In this document: in pieces, positions 8,421 through 16,810 of the stretch
Numbering within the stretch: position 1 is the stretch's first letter
How the letters are laid out: every line of letters begins with the position of its first letter
Source: an uncultured Lachnospiraceae bacterium
GTDB lineage: Bacteria > Bacillota > Clostridia > Lachnospirales > Lachnospiraceae
Assembly (NCBI GenBank): GCA_947628225.1
Contig: CANQYY010000013.1
Location: 1-64,000, forward strand
Direction: 5' to 3'
Length of the DNA: 64,000 nt
Translations under genes and position numbers: made by a program
The notes under the pieces: generated by a model
What the model saw: only the letters and a program-made list of their open reading frames with translations
The model's database searches: none
What the model was told of the DNA's origin: nothing

Positions 8421-9238
8421 TCGTCTAAACCTCCTATCAAATCAGCTAAGTCGTCATCGTCATCGCTGTTGTGATCGACAATTTTATCTCTTACATCCTC
8501 TATATCAAGCTGAAAGCAATCAAGAACTTTTCGTAATGTTTCCTCGGGAATCGCATTATGATTATAATTGTAAATTGCATAATCAATATACTCATATGGC
8601 ATATCAATCGCATTACTATGCTCATTCAATCTTACATTTCCGCCCACGTTTCGGAGTAGTTTATCGACGCTTTTTTGAATTTTTTCACTGTTGAGCCGCA
8701 GCTTTTGATTTATGTCAATAATGTTAAGACTTTCCAAACGATTCAACGTCATATCAAAGCTGACCTTGAATTCGGACATAATTCTGGCAATATCCATGGC
8801 AGACAGATCTTTTCCCTGAGAATTTGATATCTCCAAATCTATAAATCTGAAAACATCATCACGCGGCATTAATAAACAGGCTGCAAAATAATTTGCTTCC
8901 TGCTCATTTTCATCTGCACTTTTTTCGTTAATCGTTATATTATTATCAATAAAAGAGTTAACCTTTTCCAAATGTAAAATAACATGACCAATTTCATGAG
9001 CAAGCGTAAAGATTTCTCTTGACAGCCGACTGCAACTGTTTGTAAAAATTATAATATCATTGTCCTTTTTTACTGTAAATCCAAGATCCGCATTTTCTCC
9101 GAGAGGATACCTTAACAGCTTAAATTCTTGTCTTTTGCAGTCTTGAAACAAATCGATAATCCCATATTTGCTTACTTTACATTTTTCTCTGAAAGAATTC
9201 GCTTTTTTGCGAATTTCCCGTTTTCTTCTTTCCTGCAT
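8417..9238 (-). CDS. ImmA/IrrE-family metallopeptidase
   Basis: 273 aa. The zinc-binding HExxH lies in TLAHEIGHVILHLEK (about 85-95), with a later Glu-rich helix (DENEQEANYFAACLLMPRD) supplying the third ligand Glu, the hallmark of the ImmA/IrrE (COG2856) family. These cytoplasmic peptidases cleave partner XRE repressors or act as part of toxin-antitoxin units. The gene sits 11 bases after the XRE gene and overlaps the PIN remnant, so it is the middle gene of a three-gene operon. The C-terminus (about 180-273) is acidic and ends in a run of Asp. Intact. Confidence 0.85.
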   Translation of the reverse strand: MQERRKREIRKKANSFREKCKVSKYGIIDLFQDCKRQEFKLLRYPLGENADLGFTVKKDNDIIIFTNSCSRLSREIFTLAHEIGHVILHLEKVNSFIDNNITINEKSADENEQEANYFAACLLMPRDDVFRFIDLEISNSQGKDLSAMDIARIMSEFKVSFDMTLNRLESLNIIDINQKLRLNSEKIQKSVDKLLRNVGGNVRLNEHSNAIDMPYEYIDYAIYNYNHNAIPEETLRKVLDCFQLDIEDVRDKIVDHNSDDDDDLADLIGGLDD

Positions 9239-9249
9239 ACATGTACCTC

Positions 9250-9582
9250 CTAAATCATATTCCTACGTTGAAGTTTGTCGTACATGTGCTTATTTGCATA
9301 GAATAAATCCAGCATATCAAATATCTTTTTAGATGATTCGCTTTCTCCGCCAATCCTATATGACACTGTGGGAGTTTCGTCCAGCACTCTTGTTATATCT
9401 CCTACTGTTACGCCAAGAACCTCTGCAACTTTAGAAAGAATATCAAGTGTAATGCTATTAACTCCACTCTCAATTCTTGCATATTTCTGTCTGCTGACTC
9501 CGATTTGGTCAGCAACCTGCTCTTGAGTGAAATTTTTTGCGCTTCTCAATGCCCTGATACGGCTGCCTAATTTTTCATTCAT
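9250..9582 (-). CDS. XRE-family transcriptional regulator
   Basis: 110 aa from the ATG at 9582, which has GGAGG eight bases upstream; the longer reading to 9645 begins with GTG inside the leader. Cro/C1-type helix-turn-helix spans residues 5-60 (FTQEQVADQIGVSRQKYARI, then ITLDILSKVAEVLGV). The tail (about 70-110) probably contacts the ImmA partner. First gene of the operon and presumably its autorepressor, given the palindrome over its promoter. Confidence 0.88.
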   Translation of the reverse strand: MNEKLGSRIRALRSAKNFTQEQVADQIGVSRQKYARIESGVNSITLDILSKVAEVLGVTVGDITRVLDETPTVSYRIGGESESSKKIFDMLDLFYANKHMYDKLQRRNMI

Positions 9583-9649
9583 GAGCAATCCCTCCATTTC
9601 TTCCTTTCTCCACACTGGCTCTATACCACAAATAGTCAAAAGCACTCCT

Positions 9650-9686
9650 TACACTATTATTATACCATAATAGTGTATAGAGTCAA
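9650..9686 (-). promoter_or_regulatory. promoter and palindromic operator of the XRE operon
   Basis: Minus-strand TTGACT (9686-9681), 16-base spacer, TATAAT (9664-9659). A perfect 11-bp inverted repeat (9650-9660 with 9667-9677, six-base centre) covers the spacer and the -10 box, where a bound XRE dimer would block polymerase. The start of transcription should fall near 9652, giving a 70-base leader. Confidence 0.85.
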
Positions 9687-9851
9687 TGCAAAATGTTATG
9701 TTTTTGTAACATATGGTTTGTATCATGTTTCAATTTTGTTATAAAAATATTTCTCATAGTATTCTTTTGTATAATCTTTTCTTTCACCGTTAGTATTTTG
9801 CTCCTGATAATAAACCATTCCAGCATAAACAAAATTCCGCCGTTTTTTTTT

Positions 9852-10580
9852 TCACCTCACCTCAAAACTCTGTCCGCGCTTCTCAATTCTGGCAATTTTC
9901 CCCTCATACTCCGGATGCGCCTCGCAGAACTTACGGATAATTCTGTATTTTGTCCAGAAGTGCATAGGAAAAACGATACGGCTGTCTGTATATTCCAAAA
10001 ACAGCTCCAGCCCTCCAAAGGCCTCCTCCCGCTGTCTGGGGTCCAGGGGGACAAATGCCACGTCAATCGGCTTATCCCTCAGTTTTTCCAATTCCCGCCG
10101 ATAGGAACTCTCCATATTGTTGTTATATGCCTTCGACTCCTCTTTCCACACCCAGCGGTTCAAATCGCCGGCGTGATAGATCCTGCGATTCCCGTATTCC
10201 AGAAGATAGGCAACTCCTTCGTCTGTGGAAGACAAGGTGTCGATCAAAAGTTTCCTGCCGTTTTGCAGCAGGAGCTCCTGCCTGCTGTTTTTGCGGCAGA
10301 CCGTGATTTTATCCGTGAGTTCTACGCCCTTTTCCCGGTATTCACGGAAAACCGGCTGGAGATAAACATCCTTTGATATAACATAGTTTACATAAGGATA
10401 TTTTTCTGCCAGCCGGAATATTACCGGGTTATAATGGTCGGGATGATGGTGGCTGACAAATACGACTAATGGCTTGCCAGCCTCTATATCCGGCAGTTTC
10501 CCCTTATAATAATCAAACAGGAATCCGGCATCACCCGCGTCTGCATAAAAACCACTATGGGCAATATAAGTAATCTTCAT
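9852..10580 (-). CDS. MBL-fold metal-dependent hydrolase
   Basis: 242 aa from the ATG at 10580 (a GTG four codons upstream at 10592 is also possible). Metallo-beta-lactamase fold: SHHHPDHY near residue 45 is the HxHxDH metal motif, HAGDLNRW near 135 carries the next His/Asp ligands, and MHFW near 205 the last His. The start MKITYIAHSGF is typical of the UlaG/small-hydrolase branch. Substrate unknown. It follows the chemoreceptor gene closely and may be co-transcribed with it. Confidence 0.75.
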   Translation of the reverse strand: MKITYIAHSGFYADAGDAGFLFDYYKGKLPDIEAGKPLVVFVSHHHPDHYNPVIFRLAEKYPYVNYVISKDVYLQPVFREYREKGVELTDKITVCRKNSRQELLLQNGRKLLIDTLSSTDEGVAYLLEYGNRRIYHAGDLNRWVWKEESKAYNNNMESSYRRELEKLRDKPIDVAFVPLDPRQREEAFGGLELFLEYTDSRIVFPMHFWTKYRIIRKFCEAHPEYEGKIARIEKRGQSFEVR

Positions 10581-10599
10581 AACGCCCCGCACATTAACC

Positions 10600-12402
10600 T
10601 TAAACTCTGAATTTGTGTATGTTATCCATCAACGCTGTCACTTTGCTCTCCAGCTCGTTTACAATAGAAGCGGAATCTTCTACCACTTTCGCCAAATCGG
10701 TGGACATAGCCGATGTCTGCTGTGTCACTGCCGCATTATCCTGCGCCAGGTTATTTAACAGGGACAGCGACTCAATAACGCTGGAACGCTGTCTTTCTAC
10801 TTCCTCCGTCAAAGTGTCAATAGACTGTACCGAGTTTTCGCAAAGATCCAGCTCATTCTTAAACTGCATAAAAATCTGCTGTGTTTCTGTCAAGGTATCT
10901 ACCTGTTTTTCCACAGAAATATTGATTTCTTTCATTCCCTCCACAGACTTGGTCGCATTGCTCTGGAGTTCCTCTACCACCCGGTTGATCTCCTCAACGG
11001 AATCAGAGGACTGGCTTGCCAGTTTGGCAATCTCATCGGCTACTACGGCAAATCCCTTTCCTGCTTCGCCGGCCCTTGCCGCCTCAATGCTGGCATTCAG
11101 AGCCAGAAGGCTGGTCTGGTCGGAAATCTCGTTAATCAGGTTTGCCGCCATATGAATCTGCTGCACCGACTCATGCGTGGAATTGATCTGCTCCGCCATG
11201 GCGGCGATATTCTTTCTGGTATTATCATTTACCGTGATAAGCTGCTGCAGTGTTTCCATGGACTGCTTGCTGATATTATTCATATCCTTTGAATTCTGGT
11301 TTAAGCTGTCCACTTCACTCTCGGTCTGCTTAATCTTATCCGCCATTACGCTTACATCGCCATTGGCAGAATCCGTGGAATCCGCCTGACGGCTCACATT
11401 GCCGGTAATGGATTCTACCGCCGTGCTTACCTGAGTGATGGAAGCGCGCATATTATTGAAAGAGCTGTCAAACTGGTTCAATACGTCGTTTACGCCGTCT
11501 GCCACGCTCTTGATCTCCCTCAGAAGCTGCCGGATATTATTCTGCGCCATCTGAAGGGCGTCCGCTGTCTGGCCGATCTCATTCCTCTGTTTCACATTAA
11601 TATCCCGGGTCAGATCGCCCTCGGAAATCCGTCCGGCAAAGGACTGTATCGTCTTGAGCGGGGCAATGATCCTGCGCCCTACTATGTAGGCAATGACCAG
11701 CGCGATCAGCACTGTGAGGATAAATACAATCACGACTCTTATCAGCACGCTGTTGTACATGGAATCCAACTCATTCCTCGTGGCGTTCTTTGCCTGGTCA
11801 ATATCATCAATATAGTTTCCGGTAGAAACAATCCAGCCCCAGGGATCAAAAATCTGGGAATAGGCGATCTTCGGCGCCACGGTGACCCCATCTGCCTTCG
11901 TAAAATAAAACTCGTTAAAACCGCCTTTTTCGGCTGACTGGCATACCTTCACAATCTCCTGCACAATCATAACGCCGTTCGGATCCTTCAGCTCATAACG
12001 GTTATTCCCCTCGTTCTCCGTAAGAATCGGATGCATTACCAGCGTATAATCTGTCGAGTCAATCCAAAAATATCCGCTCTGGTCGTCGCGGTATCTCATA
12101 ACGCGGATCGTTTCCTTCGCATCTCTCTTCGCTTCTTCTTCTGTCTTTTTCCCCTGCTTGAATTTGTCATATTCCGCCTGGAGGATCGCGATCGTACACT
12201 GCACCTGCGACTTAATCTCCGTATTATATCCGGAATCCTTCGACTCCTCATAGGTATTATATGCCGTACCTGACATGGAGTGGAGCGATACTACCGCATT
12301 GAGCCCGATGATCACAGCCGTCAGAACCACGATAACTGCGCTCATTACCATGATCGAAACGATCAGGCTCCTTTTTTTCTTTTTTCTATTTTTGTTACTC
12401 AT
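10600..12402 (-). CDS. methyl-accepting chemotaxis protein (Cache domain)
   Basis: 600 aa from the ATG at 12402, set by GAGGAGG; an upstream in-frame start at 12468 has none. Basic N-terminus, TM1 about 13-35, extracellular Cache domain about 45-205 ([28 protein letters not shown]), TM2 about 215-240, HAMP about 240-295, then the cytoplasmic signalling domain with the hairpin tip [20 protein letters not shown] and [15 protein letters not shown]. The Cache type often binds short organic acids or amino acids. It implies that the organism has a chemotaxis system. Confidence 0.93.
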   Translation of the reverse strand: MSNKNRKKKKRSLIVSIMVMSAVIVVLTAVIIGLNAVVSLHSMSGTAYNTYEESKDSGYNTEIKSQVQCTIAILQAEYDKFKQGKKTEEEAKRDAKETIRVMRYRDDQSGYFWIDSTDYTLVMHPILTENEGNNRYELKDPNGVMIVQEIVKVCQSAEKGGFNEFYFTKADGVTVAPKIAYSQIFDPWGWIVSTGNYIDDIDQAKNATRNELDSMYNSVLIRVVIVFILTVLIALVIAYIVGRRIIAPLKTIQSFAGRISEGDLTRDINVKQRNEIGQTADALQMAQNNIRQLLREIKSVADGVNDVLNQFDSSFNNMRASITQVSTAVESITGNVSRQADSTDSANGDVSVMADKIKQTESEVDSLNQNSKDMNNISKQSMETLQQLITVNDNTRKNIAAMAEQINSTHESVQQIHMAANLINEISDQTSLLALNASIEAARAGEAGKGFAVVADEIAKLASQSSDSVEEINRVVEELQSNATKSVEGMKEINISVEKQVDTLTETQQIFMQFKNELDLCENSVQSIDTLTEEVERQRSSVIESLSLLNNLAQDNAAVTQQTSAMSTDLAKVVEDSASIVNELESKVTALMDNIHKFRV

Positions 12403-12426
12403 ATATACCTCCTCATGCAGTAAAAT

Positions 12427-12468
12427 TTTACCTGTTTTTATTTTATACCCGTCAGGTAAATTTTGCAA
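12427..12468 (-). promoter_or_regulatory. promoter-like site with inverted repeat before the chemoreceptor
   Basis: Minus strand TTGCAA (12468-12463), 17 bases, TAAAAT (12445-12440). An 8-bp inverted repeat CAGGTAAA/TTTACCTG (12453-12460 and 12427-12434) flanks the -10 box, a possible operator. Confidence 0.45.
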
Positions 12469-12505
12469 GCGGAATAAAGAGAAACCAAATCCTTTATGAT
12501 AAAAA

Positions 12506-13804
12506 TCAGAACCACCTTTTGAGCATTTCCTTTTTCTGCTCTTCGGTATAAAAATGATCCATATACGGATTTCCCTTATAATAAAAATCTATCAGCTCCT
12601 GAGGGGGATTAAATGTCTTCATAAATTCTTTATAGGCAAACTGGTATTCTTTATCGGTGCTCCTGTTGGCATCCAACAGATGAAAATCGGAATTTCCCAC
12701 AAAATCTGCCAGTTCCTTTTCCAGATTATTCAAATCTTCCATGCGGTATAAAAAAATCTCCACATAATCCGTCCGTATAATAGCATACCCTTTTTCTCTG
12801 TCAAAGGGAAATGCATATACATCTACTCCTAATTCCCTTTTCAGGCACTGGTCATACCAGTCAAATTCCATCCCATATTTTCTTCCTTTCCGGCATGCAG
12901 AGTAAAAACCGTATAAGGGATCCGGTATTTCCCCCTTTGCCGGAGGCAGCCAGGTAAATTTTTTGATAAATTCCAGACAGGCCTCCTGCATCGTCTGGAA
13001 ATCCCTGCTTTCCTTCAGGCACAATTCATCCAGCAGCTGCCAATACAGCGAAGTACCATGGGAAACAGGCTCTCTGACCCCTGTGATGATACGCAGGGGA
13101 GCGCCGTGGACAGACTGGCGGCTCCTTATCAGGTATTTTCTCCATTCCCTTCTTTTTTCCTTTTCCTCTCCGCCTGCCATATCCATCCAGTCCATGTTGT
13201 TAGCGATGGAATGCGTGTGGATACACGGTATATGGAGCTGCTGCAGGGAACGATAAATCGTCCTGCTCCCGACTTTTGTAGGATTGCAGATTAAAATCGT
13301 ATCGGGGTCATAAACCATACGGATAAAATCTTCATCCGGCAGTTGAAGCTGGCGGCGCATATAAAGATGCCGGTGCTTCCCCCACAGGGAAGAAACAGCC
13401 GCCGCCTGTTCTTTTAATGTTTCATCCAAATAATCCGCATCCGCGCACAGGGCAGAATAAATAGCCCTTCTGACACTCCAGCCGGTGCAGACCTCCAAAG
13501 AATCCGGCAAATCCATTTGCTCCATGGCGCCTATGATCTCCTTCGCATAAGAAGAAGCTATAATGATCCCGGCGTTAGCAGGATCGATATCGTTTAATGC
13601 CTGTGGCGGAATGACAGAACGGTCCTCCCACACGGTCCCTTGTTTTTTTTCATCGGAATCGATAAATGACGCCACAGGGATATTCAGTTTTTCCAGAAGA
13701 TGGGACATTCTCTTTCCACCGCCCGACGCGCCGTAGAGATAATACTGCTTTTTCTCAAAGAGCCGCCTGGGATCATTTAATAAATCTAAATCTTTTATCT
13801 TCAT
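12506..13804 (-). CDS. capsular polysaccharide/sulfotransferase-like protein (PF10364-like)
   Basis: 432 aa. The N-terminal 110 residues form a small nucleotide-binding module ([19 protein letters not shown], then [11 protein letters not shown]), often fused to glycan enzymes in Clostridia. Residues about 165-430 resemble the NKWYS family of putative capsular polysaccharide synthesis proteins: [16 protein letters not shown] (a P-loop-like PAPS/sulfotransferase start), [33 protein letters not shown] and [10 protein letters not shown] sulfate or similar group transfer to a surface glycan is inference from this resemblance. Last gene of the long operon, 33 bases after the formyltransferase gene; the start has CGGAGA upstream. 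Confidence 0.6.
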   Translation of the reverse strand: MKIKDLDLLNDPRRLFEKKQYYLYGASGGGKRMSHLLEKLNIPVASFIDSDEKKQGTVWEDRSVIPPQALNDIDPANAGIIIASSYAKEIIGAMEQMDLPDSLEVCTGWSVRRAIYSALCADADYLDETLKEQAAAVSSLWGKHRHLYMRRQLQLPDEDFIRMVYDPDTILICNPTKVGSRTIYRSLQQLHIPCIHTHSIANNMDWMDMAGGEEKEKRREWRKYLIRSRQSVHGAPLRIITGVREPVSHGTSLYWQLLDELCLKESRDFQTMQEACLEFIKKFTWLPPAKGEIPDPLYGFYSACRKGRKYGMEFDWYDQCLKRELGVDVYAFPFDREKGYAIIRTDYVEIFLYRMEDLNNLEKELADFVGNSDFHLLDANRSTDKEYQFAYKEFMKTFNPPQELIDFYYKGNPYMDHFYTEEQKKEMLKRWF

Positions 13805-13837
13805 ATTTTTCTCCGTTTTTTTTATTTTATCATCCTT

Positions 13838-14734
13838 TCAGGATGGGAGCTGCTTTAAAAACAGCAAAATCTCCTTTCCCTCTGCCCGTATTCGTAATTT
13901 GTTTTCCCGCATTTCCATTATCTTTTCCCCACCCCCGGGCTCTTTTTCTCTGTACTTTTCAATACGGTATCTTTTCCCCCGGTACTCTGTCTGCAGTTTG
14001 GGGACCACTTCCATGCCCCGGTAGTCATAGCTGTGGAGGAGGCGTACCATATCCTTTATGGGCTGTTGTAAATCGAGCATACCGTTCATTGGCAAAACAG
14101 AACTCCTATATACCGGCTCATCCTCCGGGTACTCAACCTTTTTCCCTTCAAGATGCCGTTCTAGCAGTTCGCCGATAAATTCCTCAAATGCCTCCAATGC
14201 CAGAGCCATCCCTCTGCGGGTTATGTCAAATGCCGTAGTAGAGGGTCCGATATCGATTGTCTTCTGGGCAATGATGTTTCCGCGGTCAATTTCCTCATTC
14301 ACATAATGCCAGGTAATCCCCGTCTGCTTTTCTCCATTAAAAATAACCCAGGTTGGAATATTCATCCCCCGGTAACGCGGTAATAATGCATAGTGGAAAT
14401 TAATAATCTCAGTCCCGGTTGAATGAATAATCTCCGGAGTGAATATAAAGCGATTATTGGCGCTGATGATTAAAGAGGAGAAACCACTGATATTGTTTAA
14501 AATATGCTGTTCTGTTTGCTTCTTATCCGGAACGCTTCCGCCTGGATTCCGCCCTGTTGCCGCCGCCTCATAAGCTAATCCTTCCTGCCGGCATATGGAT
14601 TCCAGCATCGAGAGAGAGCTGTCCGATGTTTCCATCACGACCAGTTTTTCCTTCTCCACCAGATGCAAAAGGCATTTCAGACAGTCGCCGGCGATTTTCC
14701 CGGAACCAATTAATATAATTTTGTCAAACCGCAT
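13838..14734 (-). CDS. formyltransferase-family protein
   Basis: 298 aa. N10-formyltetrahydrofolate-dependent formyltransferase fold. The catalytic Asn-His-Asp set is visible: ANNRFIF (about 107), NFHYALLPRYRG (His about 127) and HYVNEEIDRGNIIAQ (Asp about 162). The C-terminal 90 residues resemble the OB-like domain of methionyl-tRNA formyltransferase but are short. Within this cluster N-formylation of an amino sugar is more likely than of tRNA, as in other sugar formyltransferases; the substrate is inference. Ribosome site AGGAG before the ATG. Confidence 0.8.
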   Translation of the reverse strand: MRFDKIILIGSGKIAGDCLKCLLHLVEKEKLVVMETSDSSLSMLESICRQEGLAYEAAATGRNPGGSVPDKKQTEQHILNNISGFSSLIISANNRFIFTPEIIHSTGTEIINFHYALLPRYRGMNIPTWVIFNGEKQTGITWHYVNEEIDRGNIIAQKTIDIGPSTTAFDITRRGMALALEAFEEFIGELLERHLEGKKVEYPEDEPVYRSSVLPMNGMLDLQQPIKDMVRLLHSYDYRGMEVVPKLQTEYRGKRYRIEKYREKEPGGGEKIMEMRENKLRIRAEGKEILLFLKQLPS

Positions 14735-14767
14735 AAAAAATCTCCTGATACTATAAGCAGTTTCCCA

Positions 14768-14986
14768 TCAACCCATATAGTCGCAAATATCCTGTACCGT
14801 TTTAAAATTCTTTACCTCGTCAATGGAAAGCCTTCTCTGTAAATTCTTTTTTACCCAGGAAGCAAGGTATAGCTTACTCATGGAATCCCATTCTTCTATA
14901 TCCTCCAGCTTTTCATCTGCGGATAACGTATTTTCATCCAGCTCCAACATTTCCTCTAACGCATTTAATTTTTCCTGTATTGTCAT
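14768..14986 (-). CDS. acyl carrier protein (1 of 4)
   Basis: 72 aa; the ATG at 14986 has GGAGG eight bases upstream, better than the GTG at 14992. Phosphopantetheine Ser35 in EEWDSMSKL, acidic four-helix ACP profile, end in VKNFKTVQDICDYMG. It sits between the SDR stump and the formyltransferase gene. The WDS form of the site is shared with the ACPs at 24860 and 26847, so the three are probably related by duplication. Confidence 0.88.
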   Translation of the reverse strand: MTIQEKLNALEEMLELDENTLSADEKLEDIEEWDSMSKLYLASWVKKNLQRRLSIDEVKNFKTVQDICDYMG

Positions 14987-14998
14987 CTTCACTACCTC

Positions 14999-15136
14999 CT
15001 AAATATTTTTATACTCAAAGCAAATTATATTTGCCGTTTTACAAACTAACCTGTACCTTTCGCCCGCATCAGAATTTCTTGCCGCCGCTTCTCCAATTCC
15101 GGAAGTGGCGCCGGTAATCAATATCGTTTTTTTCAT
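14999..15136 (-). pseudogene. N-terminal stump of an SDR reductase (FabG-like)
   Basis: A 45-codon reading starting behind GAGGAGG with MKKTILITGATSGIGEAAAR, the complete TGxxxGIG cofactor loop of a short-chain dehydrogenase. After about 18 residues the similarity stops; the remaining 25 residues look unrelated, and the TAG overlaps the ribosome site of the ACP gene. Some 200 residues with the catalytic Tyr-Lys are missing. Either a deletion relic or a leader ORF that now couples translation to the ACP. Confidence 0.75.
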
Positions 15137-15172
15137 TTTCCCCTCCTCAATAAGAAATCCTGATATCAGTCC

Positions 15173-16789
15173 CTAATCTTCCCTCACGGCAATACGGGAT
15201 TGGCTTACCATCTTAGAATCCTTATCCATAAGCCAGCATATCACATAGGCTAAATAGCTGCAGCGCGTCATATTCCGTGGGAGATTTTCTTCAAAATATT
15301 CCTTTGGCCATATATAATCCATGGAAACGCTCTCCGGAAATTTCAAAGATTCTGAATTATATTCTACTACATTCGTCCTGTATCGTACATCCTTTTTAAA
15401 ATCTATCTCAGATATTCCGTCCCGAATATCATCCAAAACAACCACGCTGCCTTCCTCCGTATCATCAAAGCAGGAACGGGCCGCCAGTTTCTCCGCTATC
15501 GTAAGGGCTTTGGAATCGCCTATGACAGCATTTACCCGCAGTCCCTTTTCGGCCGCAAGTTCCACCAGCTGCTCCTCCGTCCGGCAGGCAATAATGTCGC
15601 TGTCCCAGAATATATTTTTCTGTAATTCAACCAGAGCATCTTCCTTATGTCCGCATAATACTAAAGAAGCAGACATTTTATCAAAAAAGGAAGCGAAAAA
15701 TCTGCCCCTCTCTGTATCCGCCTCCAAAAGGAGTATCTTCCGTTCGCTTAATTTCCCCGCCGGTTCCTTATCTTCATCATAATGCCCGGAGGTTTCCGTA
15801 ACATCCAGAATATGATCCGTATCCATCTCCAGATAGGTAATGCCGCTGGAAAGACCGACTCCGAATCCGCAGAAAAGGACTTTGATTCTTTTCTTTTTGG
15901 ATACCATTTTTCTGTTGGCGCACAAAGTCAAAGGAACGGAAACGCCGGAGGTATTTCCATATTCATCATAAGAAATAAGAACCTTCTCCTCCGGCATCGA
16001 ACAGGCATCCATGATACTCCGGATTATAAGCTGCTGCGCCTGATGAAGCACATAATAATCAATGTCGTCCTCCGACAGATGGTAATCCTTTTTAAACTGA
16101 TTGATGTTATCCGATACGTCATTAATAGCAAAGTCAAATACCATATTGCCCTTCATCTGTGTTTCTACAAACATACTTCTCTTGACAATAGCGTCAAAGC
16201 GGCTTCCGTCGCACAATTCTGAAAACAGCATACCGGCATCTTTTCTTTTTTCCAGGGCGATGGCAGCGCCGGCTGAGCCTGATAACATAGAATAAGAAAT
16301 AGAATCCGGCTGAATTGCCGTACAAGTGGCAAGTCCTTTTACCCCGTCGGCAATCAGGCAAATGCCTCTGCTGTAATCTTCGGATGAATTTAAAATAGCG
16401 GCCGCTGTATGCAATCCGTAATTGAAAGCAGAACATCCCAGATTTATATCAAACGCCGTACATTTTTTGTCTAATCCCAGTCTGTCCTGTAAAGCGACTG
16501 CCGTAGAGGGGATAACATAGTCGCCTGTCTGGGTAACAAAAATCAAAACCCCGATACTGCTTTTTTCCCAGCCGAGCTCTGCAAGCAGCCGCTCGACGGC
16601 CACCATTACCAGATCCGAACTGCGCTGCCATTCGGTAAGAACATGTCTCTTATCGATACCGGTCAGGCGGATCTGTTTCTTTACTTTGCGTTCTCCTGCA
16701 ATAGAATAAAAATCCCGGTTGATCTCAAAATCCGCCGGTACGCAGGATGAAATACCGGCTATCTCAATCCCTTTAATTTTTGCCTCCAT
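15173..16789 (-). CDS. KAS III-like beta-ketoacyl synthase with extra C-terminal domain
   Basis: 538 aa. Residues 1-330 are a 3-oxoacyl-ACP synthase III (FabH-like) thiolase fold with the triad Cys119 (INLGCSAF), His249 (LHQAQ) and Asn279 (YGNTSG), so condensation activity is expected. Normal KAS III ends near residue 330. Here about 200 further residues follow: an acidic linker, then an alternating strand/helix region (KILLLEADTERGRFFASFF, VVVLDD) that looks like a degenerate Rossmann/SDR domain without a glycine loop or Tyr-xxx-Lys. The end contains MTRCSYLAYVICWLMDKDSK. The gene follows the FrhB-like fusion by 21 bases. The extra domain's function is unknown; an ACP-docking role is inference. 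Confidence 0.82.
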   Translation of the reverse strand: MEAKIKGIEIAGISSCVPADFEINRDFYSIAGERKVKKQIRLTGIDKRHVLTEWQRSSDLVMVAVERLLAELGWEKSSIGVLIFVTQTGDYVIPSTAVALQDRLGLDKKCTAFDINLGCSAFNYGLHTAAAILNSSEDYSRGICLIADGVKGLATCTAIQPDSISYSMLSGSAGAAIALEKRKDAGMLFSELCDGSRFDAIVKRSMFVETQMKGNMVFDFAINDVSDNINQFKKDYHLSEDDIDYYVLHQAQQLIIRSIMDACSMPEEKVLISYDEYGNTSGVSVPLTLCANRKMVSKKKRIKVLFCGFGVGLSSGITYLEMDTDHILDVTETSGHYDEDKEPAGKLSERKILLLEADTERGRFFASFFDKMSASLVLCGHKEDALVELQKNIFWDSDIIACRTEEQLVELAAEKGLRVNAVIGDSKALTIAEKLAARSCFDDTEEGSVVVLDDIRDGISEIDFKKDVRYRTNVVEYNSESLKFPESVSMDYIWPKEYFEENLPRNMTRCSYLAYVICWLMDKDSKMVSQSRIAVRED

Positions 16790-16810
16790 TTTCCGTAAAC
16801 ACTCCTTTTC

